This document shows, piece by piece, positions 1 through 12,600 of a DNA stretch of 64,000 nt (its first letter is position 1; every line of letters begins with the position of its first letter). The translations under genes and the position numbers were made by a program. The stretch covers positions 7,068,001 to 7,132,000 of the forward strand of contig NC_079885.1 in assembly GCF_029227915.1 (NCBI RefSeq), in the 5' to 3' direction. Origin of the DNA: Hydractinia symbiolongicarpus (lineage: Eukaryota > Cnidaria > Hydrozoa > Anthoathecata > Hydractiniidae). The notes beneath the pieces are model-generated. The model saw only the letters and a program-made list of their open reading frames with translations. It was not told the origin of the DNA and did not search any database.

Positions 1-126
1 CTGTGGAACACACAGCTTCTAGTTTCGGCTGAAAGCTCGAACAAAATCCTGATGTTCTGCGATTTAAGTGAAGATATGCGTATCTTGGATGCGGTTAGTG
101 AAATTGATTTTAATCTGCCATTTTAA
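1..126 (+). CDS. C-terminal coding exon of an unidentified gene (partial, 5' end outside window)
   Basis: Frame 1 is open from the first base to a TAA at 124-126. It encodes 41 residues that look like real protein, including LLVSAESSNKILMFCDL and ending in DFNLPF. The pattern of a short hydrophobic strand, a Ser/Asn turn and another strand ending in aromatic-x-D resembles the last blade of a WD40 propeller, but there is too little to name a family. An AATAAA follows 79 bases after the stop, which supports a gene end on the + strand. The exon may continue to the left of the window. The WD40 suggestion is weak; the call as a real terminal exon is moderately secure. Confidence 0.55.
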   Translation: MWNTQLLVSAESSNKILMFCDLSEDMRILDAVSEIDFNLPF

Positions 127-205
127 AAGTTACATAGCTCAGGTTTGAAAAAAATCTCTTTTTGTCTTGCAAATGCTTCGTATGTTTTCTATACTTCTAT
201 ATGCT

Positions 206-211
206 AATAAA
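206..211 (+). terminator. Polyadenylation signal AATAAA
   Basis: A canonical AATAAA lies 79 bases downstream of the stop at 124-126 in the same orientation. It is the most likely 3'-end signal for the gene that enters from the left edge. Confidence 0.5.
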
Positions 212-2150
212 AATACTATCAGACCTATGTAAATCTTAGTAAAATGTGTTTTTATTATTTTGGCTATCACGGTCGCATATAGCAGACCAGCTACGTAGTC
301 AGTGTCAGTTAGATTGCAATATATACATACAGAAAGCTAGCTAGCTCTATTTTGTGCTTTTCTCTCAAGTTTTCAATTTAGTTTGGTATGAGTCCATTTT
401 GAGCTAGCCACTGTTACTTCTTGTGTTGTTTTTACCAACCTGAAGCTAGACTATCGGAATATCAAAATCGAAGAAAAGTACGGAAATTTAAGCAAATCAG
501 ATCTCTACCGTATAATTAGCCACACAAACAGCTAATTTTACTGCATGTATCGTATAATTATCCTGTAATGGCTATCTTTACAGGCTAATTATCAGTTCAC
601 CCTGACAGGTCAAGTTATGGTTAAAAAGTATCTAGTAGCATTTTTTCACTGCTTTATAATGTATAATGATTTGCATGCAAAAACTAGATTTTAACTTAAA
701 GATCAAAAGATGCCTTCACTGAAAATTAAAGTTTGTAATAGGCTGGTTGGTCTACAGCTTATCGCATGCTTATTTTGCCTCTCGATTTGCGCAAAAGATC
801 TTGTGAATATATACAACACCACATCACAATGGAACTAGTTTGAAATTGCTCAGATGTGTAGAAAATTTTCTGCAGACCATGTCTGAAAGGGTGTTCTATT
901 GGACTAGCCTTTAACCCATAAAACAACGGTTGACTATTGCAGATATTTTAGATTTTCGTCCATGATAGATCTCCCTGTCATCCCTTTTTAGGCGTCCTCG
1001 GCACAAAATAACAATTTGGCTACCAGTTTAAATAAAATAGCACATTATTATTTAACCTTGCTGCTCAGTGACCATGTAAACAGGAGGGTTCTACAATTTT
1101 GCTACCCTGTTTAATTTTTCCTCTGTAAAACAAGCATCAATCATTAGTTATGCTACCTAAATTGCAAAGCTAACCTTTTGTTGTGTTAGCGAATTTCTTA
1201 TCTTCCATGCTTTAGTGTTTTCTCGATGCTGGATATACTTTATTGACATAAACTAGCTTTTATGCAGAGATTTTGTTTTACAACTTTTATTAGAAACCTT
1301 ATTTACTTAAAAAATGAGGTAAATTTTCTATTTCATTATATTTCAGTCTTGCGTTTGAAAAGTAATAAAAAACGTTGCAAGACTTGAGTTTTTATTGGCT
1401 TGCGATACGTTGATAATTAGAAATAGGTTTTGTGTATCCTCAGTAACAAAAAAAAACCCAGCTCCGTCAAAACATTGGTTGCACAGCTTCCTAGCTGTGC
1501 AACTATCTTGTTGTATTTGTTAACGGTCTAAGTTAGATAAAAATAAAAAATAAGAATTTTAGTTTAGTGTTCTTATAATAATATAATTGACTAGCACTAC
1601 TTTTGTTAACACTCGAGGTCAAAATTCGAAACAGTCCTGTCTAAAAACAAACATTCTATTTAGAATTCGAAAGTCCCTATAGAGTATAACTTTGTAAACA
1701 AAACATTACGATGTTCGACAGGTACATAATAATGTGTAAAGTTGAATGCGCAGCTAAAATATAGTTACAACGAATATTGAAGTAATTTTAACACGGGCTT
1801 CAACGAGTTTTATGTTGACTCGGTAGCCACAAAGCTGAGGGAACAAATCTGAGAATGAGAGGAGATGTATTTTTTATGATTCCGTCGCCCTGTATTTAGT
1901 ATTTTTGATAAAACTGGATATCAGATGATCTTTTTTTTATGGACAATGTAGCTATTTAACTAGCCATGTTGAAGAAGCATCCAGACGAAATGCTGGTGAA
2001 TCTGGTTATTTTAACTGTTAAACTTGACATTGTTTTGTTTCTATCCTATGAAAATGTTTTTATCGATAAATGTATTGTAGGAGTTAGATATATAATCATT
2101 TCCAATGCTTCTTAAATATTTTTTTTCGTGCTTGTTTACATTTTAAGCTA
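212..2150. other. Intergenic, AT-rich, no gene seen
   Basis: All frames are broken by stops every few dozen bases. I see no exon-like block with splice sites and no strong repeat. Confidence 0.5.
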
Positions 2151-2394
2151 CAATTTTTCTTGACAACGGGCAATACCGCAAAATATCGGCTTGTCGTCAA
2201 GAGCGCTAAGCCAATCAGAATGCCTAAAAACCCGTATTTCCCGCTTAAAAAGTCCAGACGGTTAACAATCTCTATAATAATAGCCGTCGTCTGTCTGTCT
2301 CTGCGCGGACCCCCCGCTGAGTTAGAAAATCATGTTACGGAAACACGAATATCAAATGCCATATTTTTTATCCGCATTGTTGCGACGGGTAAAT

Positions 2395-2442
2395 ATAAAG
2401 GACGGGCGAACCCGTGGATTTTTCCACGGGCAACGACTAGTA
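2395..2442 (+). repeat. Fragment of the 'CGGGCGAACCCGTGG' interspersed repeat (copy 1 of 3)
   Basis: This segment carries CGGGCGAACCCGTGGATTTT, then a CCACGGGC-type stretch and CGACTAGT. The same block ends the repeats at 43203-43336 and 46825-46955, so it is a truncated member of that family. Confidence 0.65.
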
Positions 2443-2447
2443 ACCCT

Positions 2448-2575
2448 ATAATAACTGTTTATGAGGGCAATACTGGAGAATATTGACCGACGTCAAAGTA
2501 TTGTCCGAGTTTGTGAGGGCAGTACGTGACAAAGGTCAATATTTGAAGGTATTGCCCGAAATAAACAGTTATTAT
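2448..2575. mobile_element. Short terminal-inverted-repeat element (MITE-like), about 128 bp
   Basis: The left end ATAATAACTGTTTAT (2448 on) is matched by its reverse complement at 2561-2575. Both ends continue inward with GGGCAATAC-type sequence. The body repeats GGGCAATAC and its complement several times. There is no coding capacity. Related GGGCAATAC palindromes occur at 2160-2200, 2874-2905 and 23302-23400, so this is one member of a local family. Confidence 0.7.
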
Positions 2576-2873
2576 ATGGATTATTATCCGGGTACTGCAT
2601 TTTACGACCAAAAATATAACATTATAAGCAGGACCTAAAAACCATGTTTTTAAAAAAACTATTCCCATATGGAACGTACATTCGAACTAACTAATATATT
2701 TTTTTTAAATCGAATATCGTGTAAACATCACATGTTTTTATTGTAGCTGCAACATAGAATTCTTGAAAACATAAAAGTAAGTTTTACTTATTTTTCGCGT
2801 TTTGTTTACTTTTTTTCCGTGTTTATTTACATTTAATGCTACCATATTTAAACTTTAAACACAGTTGCTATGG

Positions 2874-2905
2874 TAGCGGGCAATACCGTGGAATATTGCC
2901 CGCTA
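2874..2905. repeat. Perfect 12-bp-arm palindrome TAGCGGGCAATA / TATTGCCCGCTA
   Basis: Arms 2874-2885 and 2894-2905 are exact reverse complements around an 8-base spacer. The core GGGCAATAC is shared with the element at 2448-2575, so it is probably the terminal part of a related element. Confidence 0.65.
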
Positions 2906-3569
2906 TGACGTAAGTTCTAACCAATCACATTGCGCAATATTCAGAAATATTGATGGTTTTACCCGGGTAATAAATTGACATTATAAATATCACATTCATG
3001 TCTAGAGGCTTGTTCATAAAAAGACGTTGGATTTTTTTTAAAAAATTGCTGACTCTTAAAAAAGCCTATAGACGCTCTTAATATATTTCCCATATTTCCC
3101 ATCTTTTGTAGATAATAAGACGTCTTCGAAATATCAATATATTTTGGACGGATAAAATTATTGTTCTTATACGGCTTGTTCTTATAAAGAAAGGTGCCCA
3201 ATCTTGTCTCCAGGACTGGTTAGTTTTTTTATGTTTGGACAGAACCTAGCTTGATTTTGTCCAAATATAAAAAAGATATCACAGGGTGGGCACTCATATT
3301 CAAAAAGTAAATTTCAGAACAATTTTAGGAGTAATTTCGTTCGACACTTTTTGATAAGAAAAAAACGTAAACATTCCTCATAACCTGACGATCAAAAACC
3401 CGAACAAAAAAATTGTTTTTAGAAAAAAAAATTTCAATAGGTTTTTCTATTTTTGCAAATCTAGTTTTTTCAGGAGTACATGTAACTTCAAGGAGTTTCC
3501 AGGAATTGTTGCCGTCCTGTCACTCTCTTATCGTCTGAAACATCCTAAAAACACCATTTTTTTGTGAGT

Positions 3570-4517
3570 TCATTCATACGTATCATCTACAACTTTTTCT
3601 TTTGTATGATCGACAACAAAGGTGGTTGTATTACTTTTTGGAATCTCATACAGTTTTTCTTTAGCACATACCAGGTTGGCTAACATTCCATATAGAGTTC
3701 GTCTGATCTCTTTTTGAAAAAATATATATATCAAAGGTTCGATAATATAGTTTAGTTGCCAACACGCCATAACAGCTCTTTCTTCCATTACCGTGCCGGT
3801 TTTCGTAAAAGCAAACCTATACGCGAAATACACATCTGGTGTTGCCACAAGCAAAATAAAAGTTATTACAATCAAAAGGGTTACTTTGACGTATTGTAAG
3901 TTGCTATACGCCGTGTACCCGCCCTTCGCTGCTCGTTTGCTTTTATAAGACGTCCTTGCAATAAACGTATACGTGAAGGTAACCGAGACGAGGATAAGCG
4001 AGTCTAAACTCAAATAAATCCACTTGTACCAAATGTCAACAAACGTCTGTGTACTCATAAAAATGAAAGGCGAGGCTGCGACTAATCCAAGAATCCCAAA
4101 CGAGGCCAACACGCATACCAAAGATTTACAGGAGATAATTTTGTGAAAGTTGAATATGTACACGCAGGAAAGAAGTCGCATGAAAGTTAATGTGAATAAT
4201 ACCATATAGTAGATAAAAAACAGACCCGCGGTCACAATATCACAGTATTTTAAAAATACTGAAGTTTTTTCTTCCAAGCCAGACCATTCCCCAATCAAGT
4301 ATATACCTTCCGACGTCGATATTGCTGTCCATGAAATGCTAAGCGCAGTTAACATTATCTTTTGGTGACTCCATTTTTTCTCTTCTTGAAGATACAACAG
4401 ATAAATTCCAAGTGAGTTTAAAATGATCGCTAATGATAAAAATATTGAAGATATTATATCAAGAATTGTGTGAACGTTACTCCCTGTAAATAGGTGATCC
4501 GATGCAGTATCGTTCAT
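3570..4517 (-). CDS. Seven-transmembrane receptor, orphan rhodopsin-like GPCR, single exon
   Basis: An intronless 315-residue ORF starts at ATG 4515-4517. Hydrophobic spans lie near residues 17-42, 53-75, 88-114, 131-153, 163-186, 211-233 and 247-269, the layout of a class A receptor. N2 is a possible N-glycosylation site before TM1. TM3 ends with FMRLLSCVY where DRY is usual, keeping only the Arg. TM7 has EPLIYIFF in place of NPxxY, followed by a basic helix-8-like KEIRRTL. C92 could be the TM3 cysteine, but I see no matching cysteine in the second extracellular loop. Cnidarians carry many intronless receptors of this kind. The ligand cannot be read from sequence. The tail is short and Thr-rich. 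Confidence 0.83.
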   Translation of the reverse strand: MNDTASDHLFTGSNVHTILDIISSIFLSLAIILNSLGIYLLYLQEEKKWSHQKIMLTALSISWTAISTSEGIYLIGEWSGLEEKTSVFLKYCDIVTAGLFFIYYMVLFTLTFMRLLSCVYIFNFHKIISCKSLVCVLASFGILGLVAASPFIFMSTQTFVDIWYKWIYLSLDSLILVSVTFTYTFIARTSYKSKRAAKGGYTAYSNLQYVKVTLLIVITFILLVATPDVYFAYRFAFTKTGTVMEERAVMACWQLNYIIEPLIYIFFQKEIRRTLYGMLANLVCAKEKLYEIPKSNTTTFVVDHTKEKVVDDTYE

Positions 4518-5132
4518 GATGGGTACTTAGAAGTAACTTTTCCAAGCATTCACCACGCAAGGTTTTGCGTTTTGATATTTTTTAACACATAAGTTAAATT
4601 TTTTTTCATGTACGATTTTAAAATGTAACACTTCATTATCAATTTTATCATCGTCAATTGCAAATCAAAAAAATTATTATTAGTGACGCTCCATTGTACG
4701 AGTTCTTTGAAGAACGTTCGCCTTGGAACTAGTGAAATAAAGGCAGGGAGGAGTTTCTACATTATATGTTGTTTTTATATAATTCTTACCTTCTTATCTT
4801 CTTTTAAATAAACACAAGCTAGTTTCCCAAATTAATTTGCTACCATTTTTGGAATCTTAAGCAAATATCTGCCCGTCTTGACAGGGCCTTTATAGGAGCA
4901 ATTATTTCTTAATAAATATCAAGCTTTTTGAGCAGATGTCCTCAACGAAATTCACGATATTCTGAAATCTAATTTTGTCCTCTGATTTCAAATATAATAG
5001 TTATGTAAAATACGTATATATATGTTCCAACTTCAAGAGTGTTTATATTATGTATTCTACAAAAGCCCTTGAAATAACGGAATAAATTGAAATGTAGATG
5101 CAGAAATTTTAGAATATTAGGGATTATTAGGG

Positions 5133-5168
5133 GTACGTTACCTAAGGGATTACCCTTAGGTAACGTAC
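5133..5168. repeat. Perfect hairpin, 16-bp arms, 4-base loop
   Basis: GTACGTTACCTAAGGG (5133-5148) and its exact reverse complement (5153-5168) flank ATTA. No gene is adjacent. It may be the relic of a palindromic element. Confidence 0.75.
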
Positions 5169-5884
5169 AAATTTTATTTTATCTGATGAAGCAAGTTTCA
5201 CCTACGAAAAGCTTTGTATTATTATATAGATAATAATATATCAAATCTGTCTTTTATTTGAATATGGCGAATTCTTAGTTATAATCGAGAAGTAAAGGTA
5301 CCACTAAATTCTTTTTTCGCAAAAGTTAATTTTTTTGCGTAAATTAATTCCTTGACGGTAAGAAAATTCTATTTTGACTCGCTTGATACAGCGAGTCTTG
5401 GCAAAATAGCAACGATTTAAAAAAGAAAAAAAAAAGAAAAAGATATTTGGGCAAACTAAAACAATAAAAATATTTTATATTTCCAAGCTTAACTTACACG
5501 TTATTCGAAACCTCTACGAAGGAGAGCAATACTAAACAACAAATTATATTTTGAAGGAAACCTGATAACTTAACATCTCGGTTAGAAATGATTTGATCAA
5601 ATCGAAAATTTGAGATGTTAACACATTCATAGTTAACTCGCATCTGCGAAAGCATCCATTCATGTTAAATTATCAATAGAACGCTTGGTAATTTTCTTCA
5701 AATCATAAGAGGGGTTTTAATAAATTACAGTGGGTGGAGTTTTATTCTTAGGTCTGTATAGGTGGTAGGGTAATTTTCCATCCAATTTGTATGATCAGAT
5801 CACCTTCCAACACTTTAGTTTATTCTGACTTCTTTTTTACATTGTAATTCTTTTCATTTCACAATTTTACCGGAAATTCTCGTA

Positions 5885-6085
5885 ATATACTTTAATTGGA
5901 GAAACTTTCGCGAATTCGCGATTTTTCTCCATTTCCGCAAAAGTTTATCTCGCGAAAATTTGCGGGTTTCTTCATTTGCGAAAGTTAATCTCGCGAAATT
6001 TTCCTAATTTCTTCCTTCGCGAAAGTTTTCCCAAAAAATTTCGCGAATTTTTTTTCTCGCGAAAGTTTCTCTAATTAAAGTATAT
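5885..6085. mobile_element. MITE-like element with 29-bp terminal inverted repeats, rich in TTCGCGAAA
   Basis: The left arm (5885-5913, starting ATATACTTTAATTGG) and right arm (6057-6085) are reverse complements with one mismatch. The 200-bp body repeats TCGCGAAA and GCGAAAGTT in both orientations. No ORF is present. Similar TTTGCGG/GCGAAA text recurs at 52880-53180, 54060-54250, 56700-56800 and 59490-59535, suggesting a wider family. Confidence 0.8.
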
Positions 6086-6652
6086 GATAACTAATACGGA
6101 GGAGGGGTGCTAATAATCGCAAGAATATTGCGGAAACATTTAAAGTTCTTGAAGACTGCGAGTTTCTTAACATTAGATCTTCTCTAACTTTTTTCATTGT
6201 TTGCCTAAAAAAATATTTTAAATGCCAAAATAGGTAATATATATTATATATATAAAAAAACAGATCGCCACTTTCTTTTTGAGAATATACCCCAAAAAAT
6301 TTAGTTCCACAAAAATTTTCTCTTCACGTACTTGGTCCACAGAGAGCCATCCTAATTTTAGGGATTTACATATGCTAAAATTAATTTAACATGTAAAGAC
6401 CAATGAATATAAAATAGGATAATAAGTGCAAGGAATGGTTAAGTTTTTCCCTGTAAAAACATTTCCTACCAAAGAACAAAAACCCAATTAAAAGGAGTAT
6501 TTTGCGTTGACCAACTGAAACAACAACAGAGAGATAAAGAAAACGCAGAACTAAATAATATATATTGTATTTGAAATAAGTCTTTAAAAATTCGACTATT
6601 TACAAAAATATTTTACCTAGCTAAGCTAACAGAAAGAAAACGTGACAACATA

Positions 6653-9600
6653 TCAATTAACAGAAGAAACAACTTGAGCAAATTCCGTAGGATATTTCGT
6701 CTGAATATCTGACACTACCATCTTGACTTTTTCTCTCGTCTCTAAATAAATATAAATAAATCCTTGATCAAGTCAGATGTTTCATTTTATAAAATTTAAT
6801 TTTTATGCTTATTGCTGTAAACATTTTGCCATGTGTGAAATGAAATACCTACTTTTGCAAAATCTTTTAATAGATAAAAATTAGTAATAGATAGTAATTC
6901 AATAATTGAAAAAAACATCAACACACAACCTGTTTCTAAGCCTGACTTTTCATCCTTAACTGACGCAATGAACCATGGTATAAGTTTCTCCATATATGGA
7001 AGGAGCTGAAAAATAAGGAGACGATGAGAAAATACTATTCCCTGTCATGAAAAAAAGATTAGGTCCTGAAGAGTTTAATCCCGAGCGAGCAGTCATATGT
7101 TTGTATAAGAATCTATCAAAATTTAGAATGGATAACACTGCAAAGATTCAAATACGCGCCAGCTTCTTTTAACAGGCCAATGAAATTTTTAAGTTTTGAA
7201 ATAGGCGCTCATCTTTTAATCGTTCATTTCATTTAACCCCCGCCGAGTCGTGCAAGAGACTATGAAAGTGTGAATCTATCCTTTCTGCTTAGCGCTCAGC
7301 ATGAGAATAGGATTGATATCTTAGGCAGTTGTCTAGTTGAGCGATTGCTGTGCTTGCCACGACTTTCGTAGCTCAAAATGGGACCTTTAAATGCACTAGC
7401 ACCCCTTCGCATGACCCTTGTTGATACGTACCAATAGGAACTGAAGAGGTCATCCTGGGTAATTAATTTTAATAATAATAAATCCTATATAAAAGCCACC
7501 TTTAAAAAGGGGATGTCTATTAAAAAACAAGGTAAGACCTTAATACGGACGCTTATTTGAAATAAATGGGCTCGGACCGATTGTTATCACTTTTAAACGA
7601 CTCTACAAACATCCCAGTGAGATAATGTATGTGGGATTTGAGAATTCAAATATTTTTTACAAGTGTCAAAATCCGCAAAATTATTGCACGCCTAAAATGA
7701 ACCGTCTTGGAAATAAATTCTGGATTCTAATTAAACACAAAAAATAAAATACCATGGAAGTATTGGATGAGTATAACTGAAGAAAACATTTCGTCACAGT
7801 TTCATTTTCACGTTCATCTTCTTTGACAGGCAGACAACCGACAAGCACAGGAAGGACCTAACAATCAAAACGTAACCAATGATATACCGTACTATTTTTC
7901 TAATTTGTCGATGTTATTACCGCCACAAGTTTTTTAAGCTTTCTCACAACTAAAATATCAAACATAATGCTGAGAACAACAGTATACCTGGTCCATAGGG
8001 AGAGCTTGAGGAGCTGTTAAAATCATTCTGGATACAGCGCCACATATATTATCTTGCACAAGGGGCGGTTGTTGTTGATTTGATAGTAAGCCAAACATCA
8101 CTTGCAACATGTTCCCATATAACCTGAAACGATGATATTTTTAATACCAAGTTACCGCGAGTTAGGGAAAACAAGGTAAATATTTTGGTTGAATTGACAT
8201 AAATCCGCCAACTCAAATTGCCGCCCAAATTAATTGTTTTTCGCCTTTCGCAAATTTAAATCATAACCAAAATTTTTCATCAAGATATGTAACAGTAATA
8301 CTCGTTTTGAATTTTTTCTCAACTTAATGAAAAGTTGATAAAATATTAATGCAACGGACTACTTTTATAGGTTTCACGCTTGTGTAAAAGGTCTTCGAGG
8401 GGAAGCTCACAGACGGAAAGCAGTAAACACTGGTGAAAAAAAACAACACAAACACACCAGATAGCAGCGTCTTTAGCGTTTTCTGCGAGAACGCCCAACG
8501 CAAATGCCGAGTTGCTTCGGACTTCATCGTCTTCATCTTGCAGCAAAGCCATCAACCAAGGTGCTAGCGTTTCAACGAACTCGCACACTGATAAACCCAT
8601 GGCTTGCAAGATCTATTAATAAAACTTTAATTAGCACAAGGGAAGCTCGGGGAATTCCCTCCTAACAGTTAAATCAGTTACCTCCGCAACAGTACCAGCA
8701 GCAAAAGATCTCTCAGATACCGCAGAGTTCTTTTTCTGAAATAAAACATAATCAAACTCCTAATAAATGCCATCAACATTTTTAAAGCTTTTTAGGCTAT
8801 CAAAACTAACACTGTGCAGATAAAAACACTATATGCATCTCCATAACAAGAGCCGTATTTTATATGTCGACCAAAGACGGTACATGCTAACCAAGCACGA
8901 AATCTTCTAGCTACGTTTAAAAAAATGCGCTATATTTTTATCGATTTTGCTGTGACGGGCGGATTCCATGGAATATTTCACTGACTAACGACTCGTTTTG
9001 AAATGAAATAAAAGCTACGTACAGTCCTCTTCATGAGCTCGGGCAAGAATCCTTTGAAGTAGACCTTGAAGTGTTCTCCACCGATAGCTTGGGCGAAGGA
9101 TGGCAACAGATCTCCTGTCTTCTCGATCAACATTTGGTCTAACTCAGCCTGCGTACCGTCTTCATCACCAGAAACTGTGCTACTATCATCTTCATCTAAA
9201 AACTCCTGAGCATGAATCTAAAGTAATTTGTAAAACTTTCGTCAAACCCCGATAACACACGACTTGTCAACATTTATATGCTTAAAGTCTGAAACTTTAC
9301 ACTATTAAGGCAAGAGTCTTAGTATTTCTGAAAAAAATGTACTGTACATTTCGATCAAGAAGCAACCAACACATTAGCAACTAGCACATTAGTCATTATT
9401 CAGGTTGTCCACTGGATATCAACTCCTTATTTTCCTAACATTTTCTGACTACAATATTCCTGACATTCCCCTTATCTCTTCTAGCTATTTTTGACGACTA
9501 TTGAAACCCTGGATTGCCTTAAAAGATGTAAATTGACGCAAGCATGTTGACAGAATAGACTTCAAGAAATTAATCCGAATTTGTTATGAACAGATCTAAA

Positions 9601-12600
9601 TCCTTGCCTACATTTTACAACGTGACAATTTAAAGCCGAAATTTCTGAATACCTACCTTTCCTTTCAGTACATTCAAAATTGCATTTGCCAGCTCATCAA
9701 TGTGCTTCTTTTCAATGAAAGCATCACCCTTTATAACTTTAAGAAAATCGTCCAATACTTCCACACAAGCAATGACAACATAACGATCGTCGTCCATGTT
9801 AATGATGTTGATAGACGTCGGTAAAGTGCGACTTACAAAGTCGTGAACTGAATAAGAAAATAAAAAATTACTTACAAATCAAAGAGTGTGCGGTAAAATA
9901 TCAATCCGACGGTTGGCGTTAGGGAGAGGAGAAGTTAAATATTTAATACCGTCAAATAACGATTTTTTGATAACTGAATAATCGTTATGTGTATCACAGA
10001 AACGTATGTTCGAGTGCTTGTGATTTTAGTGCTCGACAAAACTTAAATATTAAATTTTTTGATTTTGATGCTTAGGACAAGGAGAAGGGGGTAAAAATCG
10101 GATTGACGTTAAGATAATTGAGCCTTTTGAAATGCTGTTTAATCATTATCAGTACATTTAAAGTACCACCCAATCCAAATCCCCAATCAAATCTTGGAGC
10201 TACTATAACTGAAACTTTTGAGACTTCTAGAGGTTCGTTATACTGGAAACCCGCGAAACAAGACAGCTTGAATAAATAAATTTAAAAGATCTAAAAAAAA
10301 CCTGGCTTAAAATCTGTTGCATTGTTTTCCTTTAATATCTTGTGTAATGCTACACACAATCGGCAACCAGCAGTGACCGACGCTTTTCTTACGTTCGAAT
10401 GTGGATACTAAAATATAAAAAAAAAATTATGATGTCTGTTGGAAAAGTTTTAAAGTCGAGAAAAGCACAATAGATGTGTGAATAACATAAAAGAGAGAAG
10501 CAGCACGAAATTGCAGCTGTAGTGTAGTATTTCGTCATTTATTGACAGCTCCAGTGTCGTGTTTTGTTTGTGAGAAAGAAAAATAAGGGTGGAAAGGGGA
10601 GTGCAATAATACCACCCGCTGTGCAAGGCAACAGAAAACCAACAATTTTAAAATAACATGCCACTCCCCTGCGTTACTAACAAATTAAGGTACAACAATG
10701 CGTCAAATGAAAAATATAAGCTTCATTCTAATTTTTTTTAATGATAAACTATAAATTGGAAAATTGGGTACCTCAATTAACAAGAAGATCTCTTTAAATA
10801 TTTCTTCAATAAATGGCATCATAGCATTTCTAAAAAAAGACGTCTTCCTCTTTCAGTTAAATAAACCATCTCATTAAAACAGGTTAACTTCTCAATGCTA
10901 TAAAGCAGATTTCACGATTTAATACCATTTTCTAAACTTTTTCATAGGGCAAGTCATACTTCTTATTCGAGTTTTTTTTTTTTTTTTGCTGCTTACAAAA
11001 AACATTTTGCTGAGTCACTAAAAATCTTAATGATCAATCAATCCAGAAAAATAAAACTCGTGAAAAAGTGAAAATTAGTAAAATTTCAGCCTTGCCATTG
11101 TTCTAATTTTTCACTCATTCTCAAGACTGGCTGTTCTTGTAAAAATTTTTTATAAATAAAGATGTATCATGAAAACATGGACCAAATCCTGACAACTTAC
11201 AAATTTAGCCATACAACATTTTAGATTACAAAAAATACAGAAAGTTTGATTACCCAACATTTTCTGTTATTTCTGCTAAAGAATTGATCGTGTCTTCTTT
11301 CTCTTCCATGTAAGCGTTTTCAACAGAATAACTGAAAAACAAAACATAATGTAAATTATATTGACCTAACGTAGAATTTTCCTGCATTCTTACATAGGGT
11401 TCAAACTAAATTTGCAACTAATTTTTTAAGAATATTTAGGAAAATTTAGGAGGATTTTAGCTGTTTTTAGAAAGATTTTTTTATTTATTGGGGAAAATAC
11501 ATATTTTCTTTTTAAGGATTTTAGGACAGTTAAAAAAGTGAAAGTGCAACTTAGAATCACAATTTATTTACACGTTTTTTTTATAAGCAACAGAGCTGCT
11601 ACGGCAAGAGGCTGAAATTTGCATCAAAACTTAAGTAACTGATCAGCCTCAAATTGTGGAAGGTTAAACAACCAACACTGAAACATGAATAATTTAACAA
11701 GTAATCTACATAAAGAATGAAAAAAACTCTTTTGTAATGAACGATAACACCTAAAAAATACTAAGTGCAAGTTAAAATTTTGTGAAATTTCAAATTTACA
11801 TTTAGCAACTTCTAAACAACCACAAGGTCGAAATCCAAATACTTCAATTAAGGGCTATAAATTTCTCTTTTTAAGTTTTCAACAACACATCTGATACAGC
11901 TAAACCACCTCAGTTCATATTTAGTTCATTAAGCCATACTCGAAAGTTAGTCCGACTTTTCGTAATAACTCGCATTTTTCAGAAATACTCTCCATAACTA
12001 GGACACATCACCTGACCTTAAAAAATTTCCACTTTTCATCACTTAAAATCAAACGCATCATCACATGATAAGTGAGTACCACCCAATAGACTTCACCCAT
12101 GATATAAGATCCTATTTTCTCATAATTAATCATAATAAGTTAAACTTGGTTATCTCATAAAATTGTTCACACTCCATCAAACACTTACCCTGCAATGCCA
12201 TCCTCATCTTCGTCATCATCATCGTTATTATCATCAGTACTAATATCTTCATCTACATCGTCTTCAACTAAAAATGACGGGTCGTTGTTGGAATCATAGT
12301 TAGCCTAAGGATAAAGAAAAAAAGTGACGAATGTTGTACTTGACTGATACCAGTAATATTCTGTTTTGTTTTTGTTTGCTTGTTTTTAGGTATAAATACT
12401 TACCACAATACCTTCGGTAGATTTTAACGATAATATCATGACCGGACATATCGTTGGTAAGTATTCTGACATGCCATCTTTTAACACCACTGAGAGTGAC
12501 GCGAAAAGTCCATACCTAATAACAAAATAAACATCAAAACAATTATTATAAAACTTTCCTTCGTCTGTGTTTATCCGTCTTTTTCGGTTCTCCCAGCAAA

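Larger units (their letters stand above)
4518..6652. other. Intergenic region between the receptor and the 3' end of importin-4
   Basis: No exon-like block was found. It contains a perfect short hairpin (5133-5168), a TIR element rich in TTCGCGAAA (5885-6085) and simple TA-rich sequence near 6235-6255. Confidence 0.5.
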
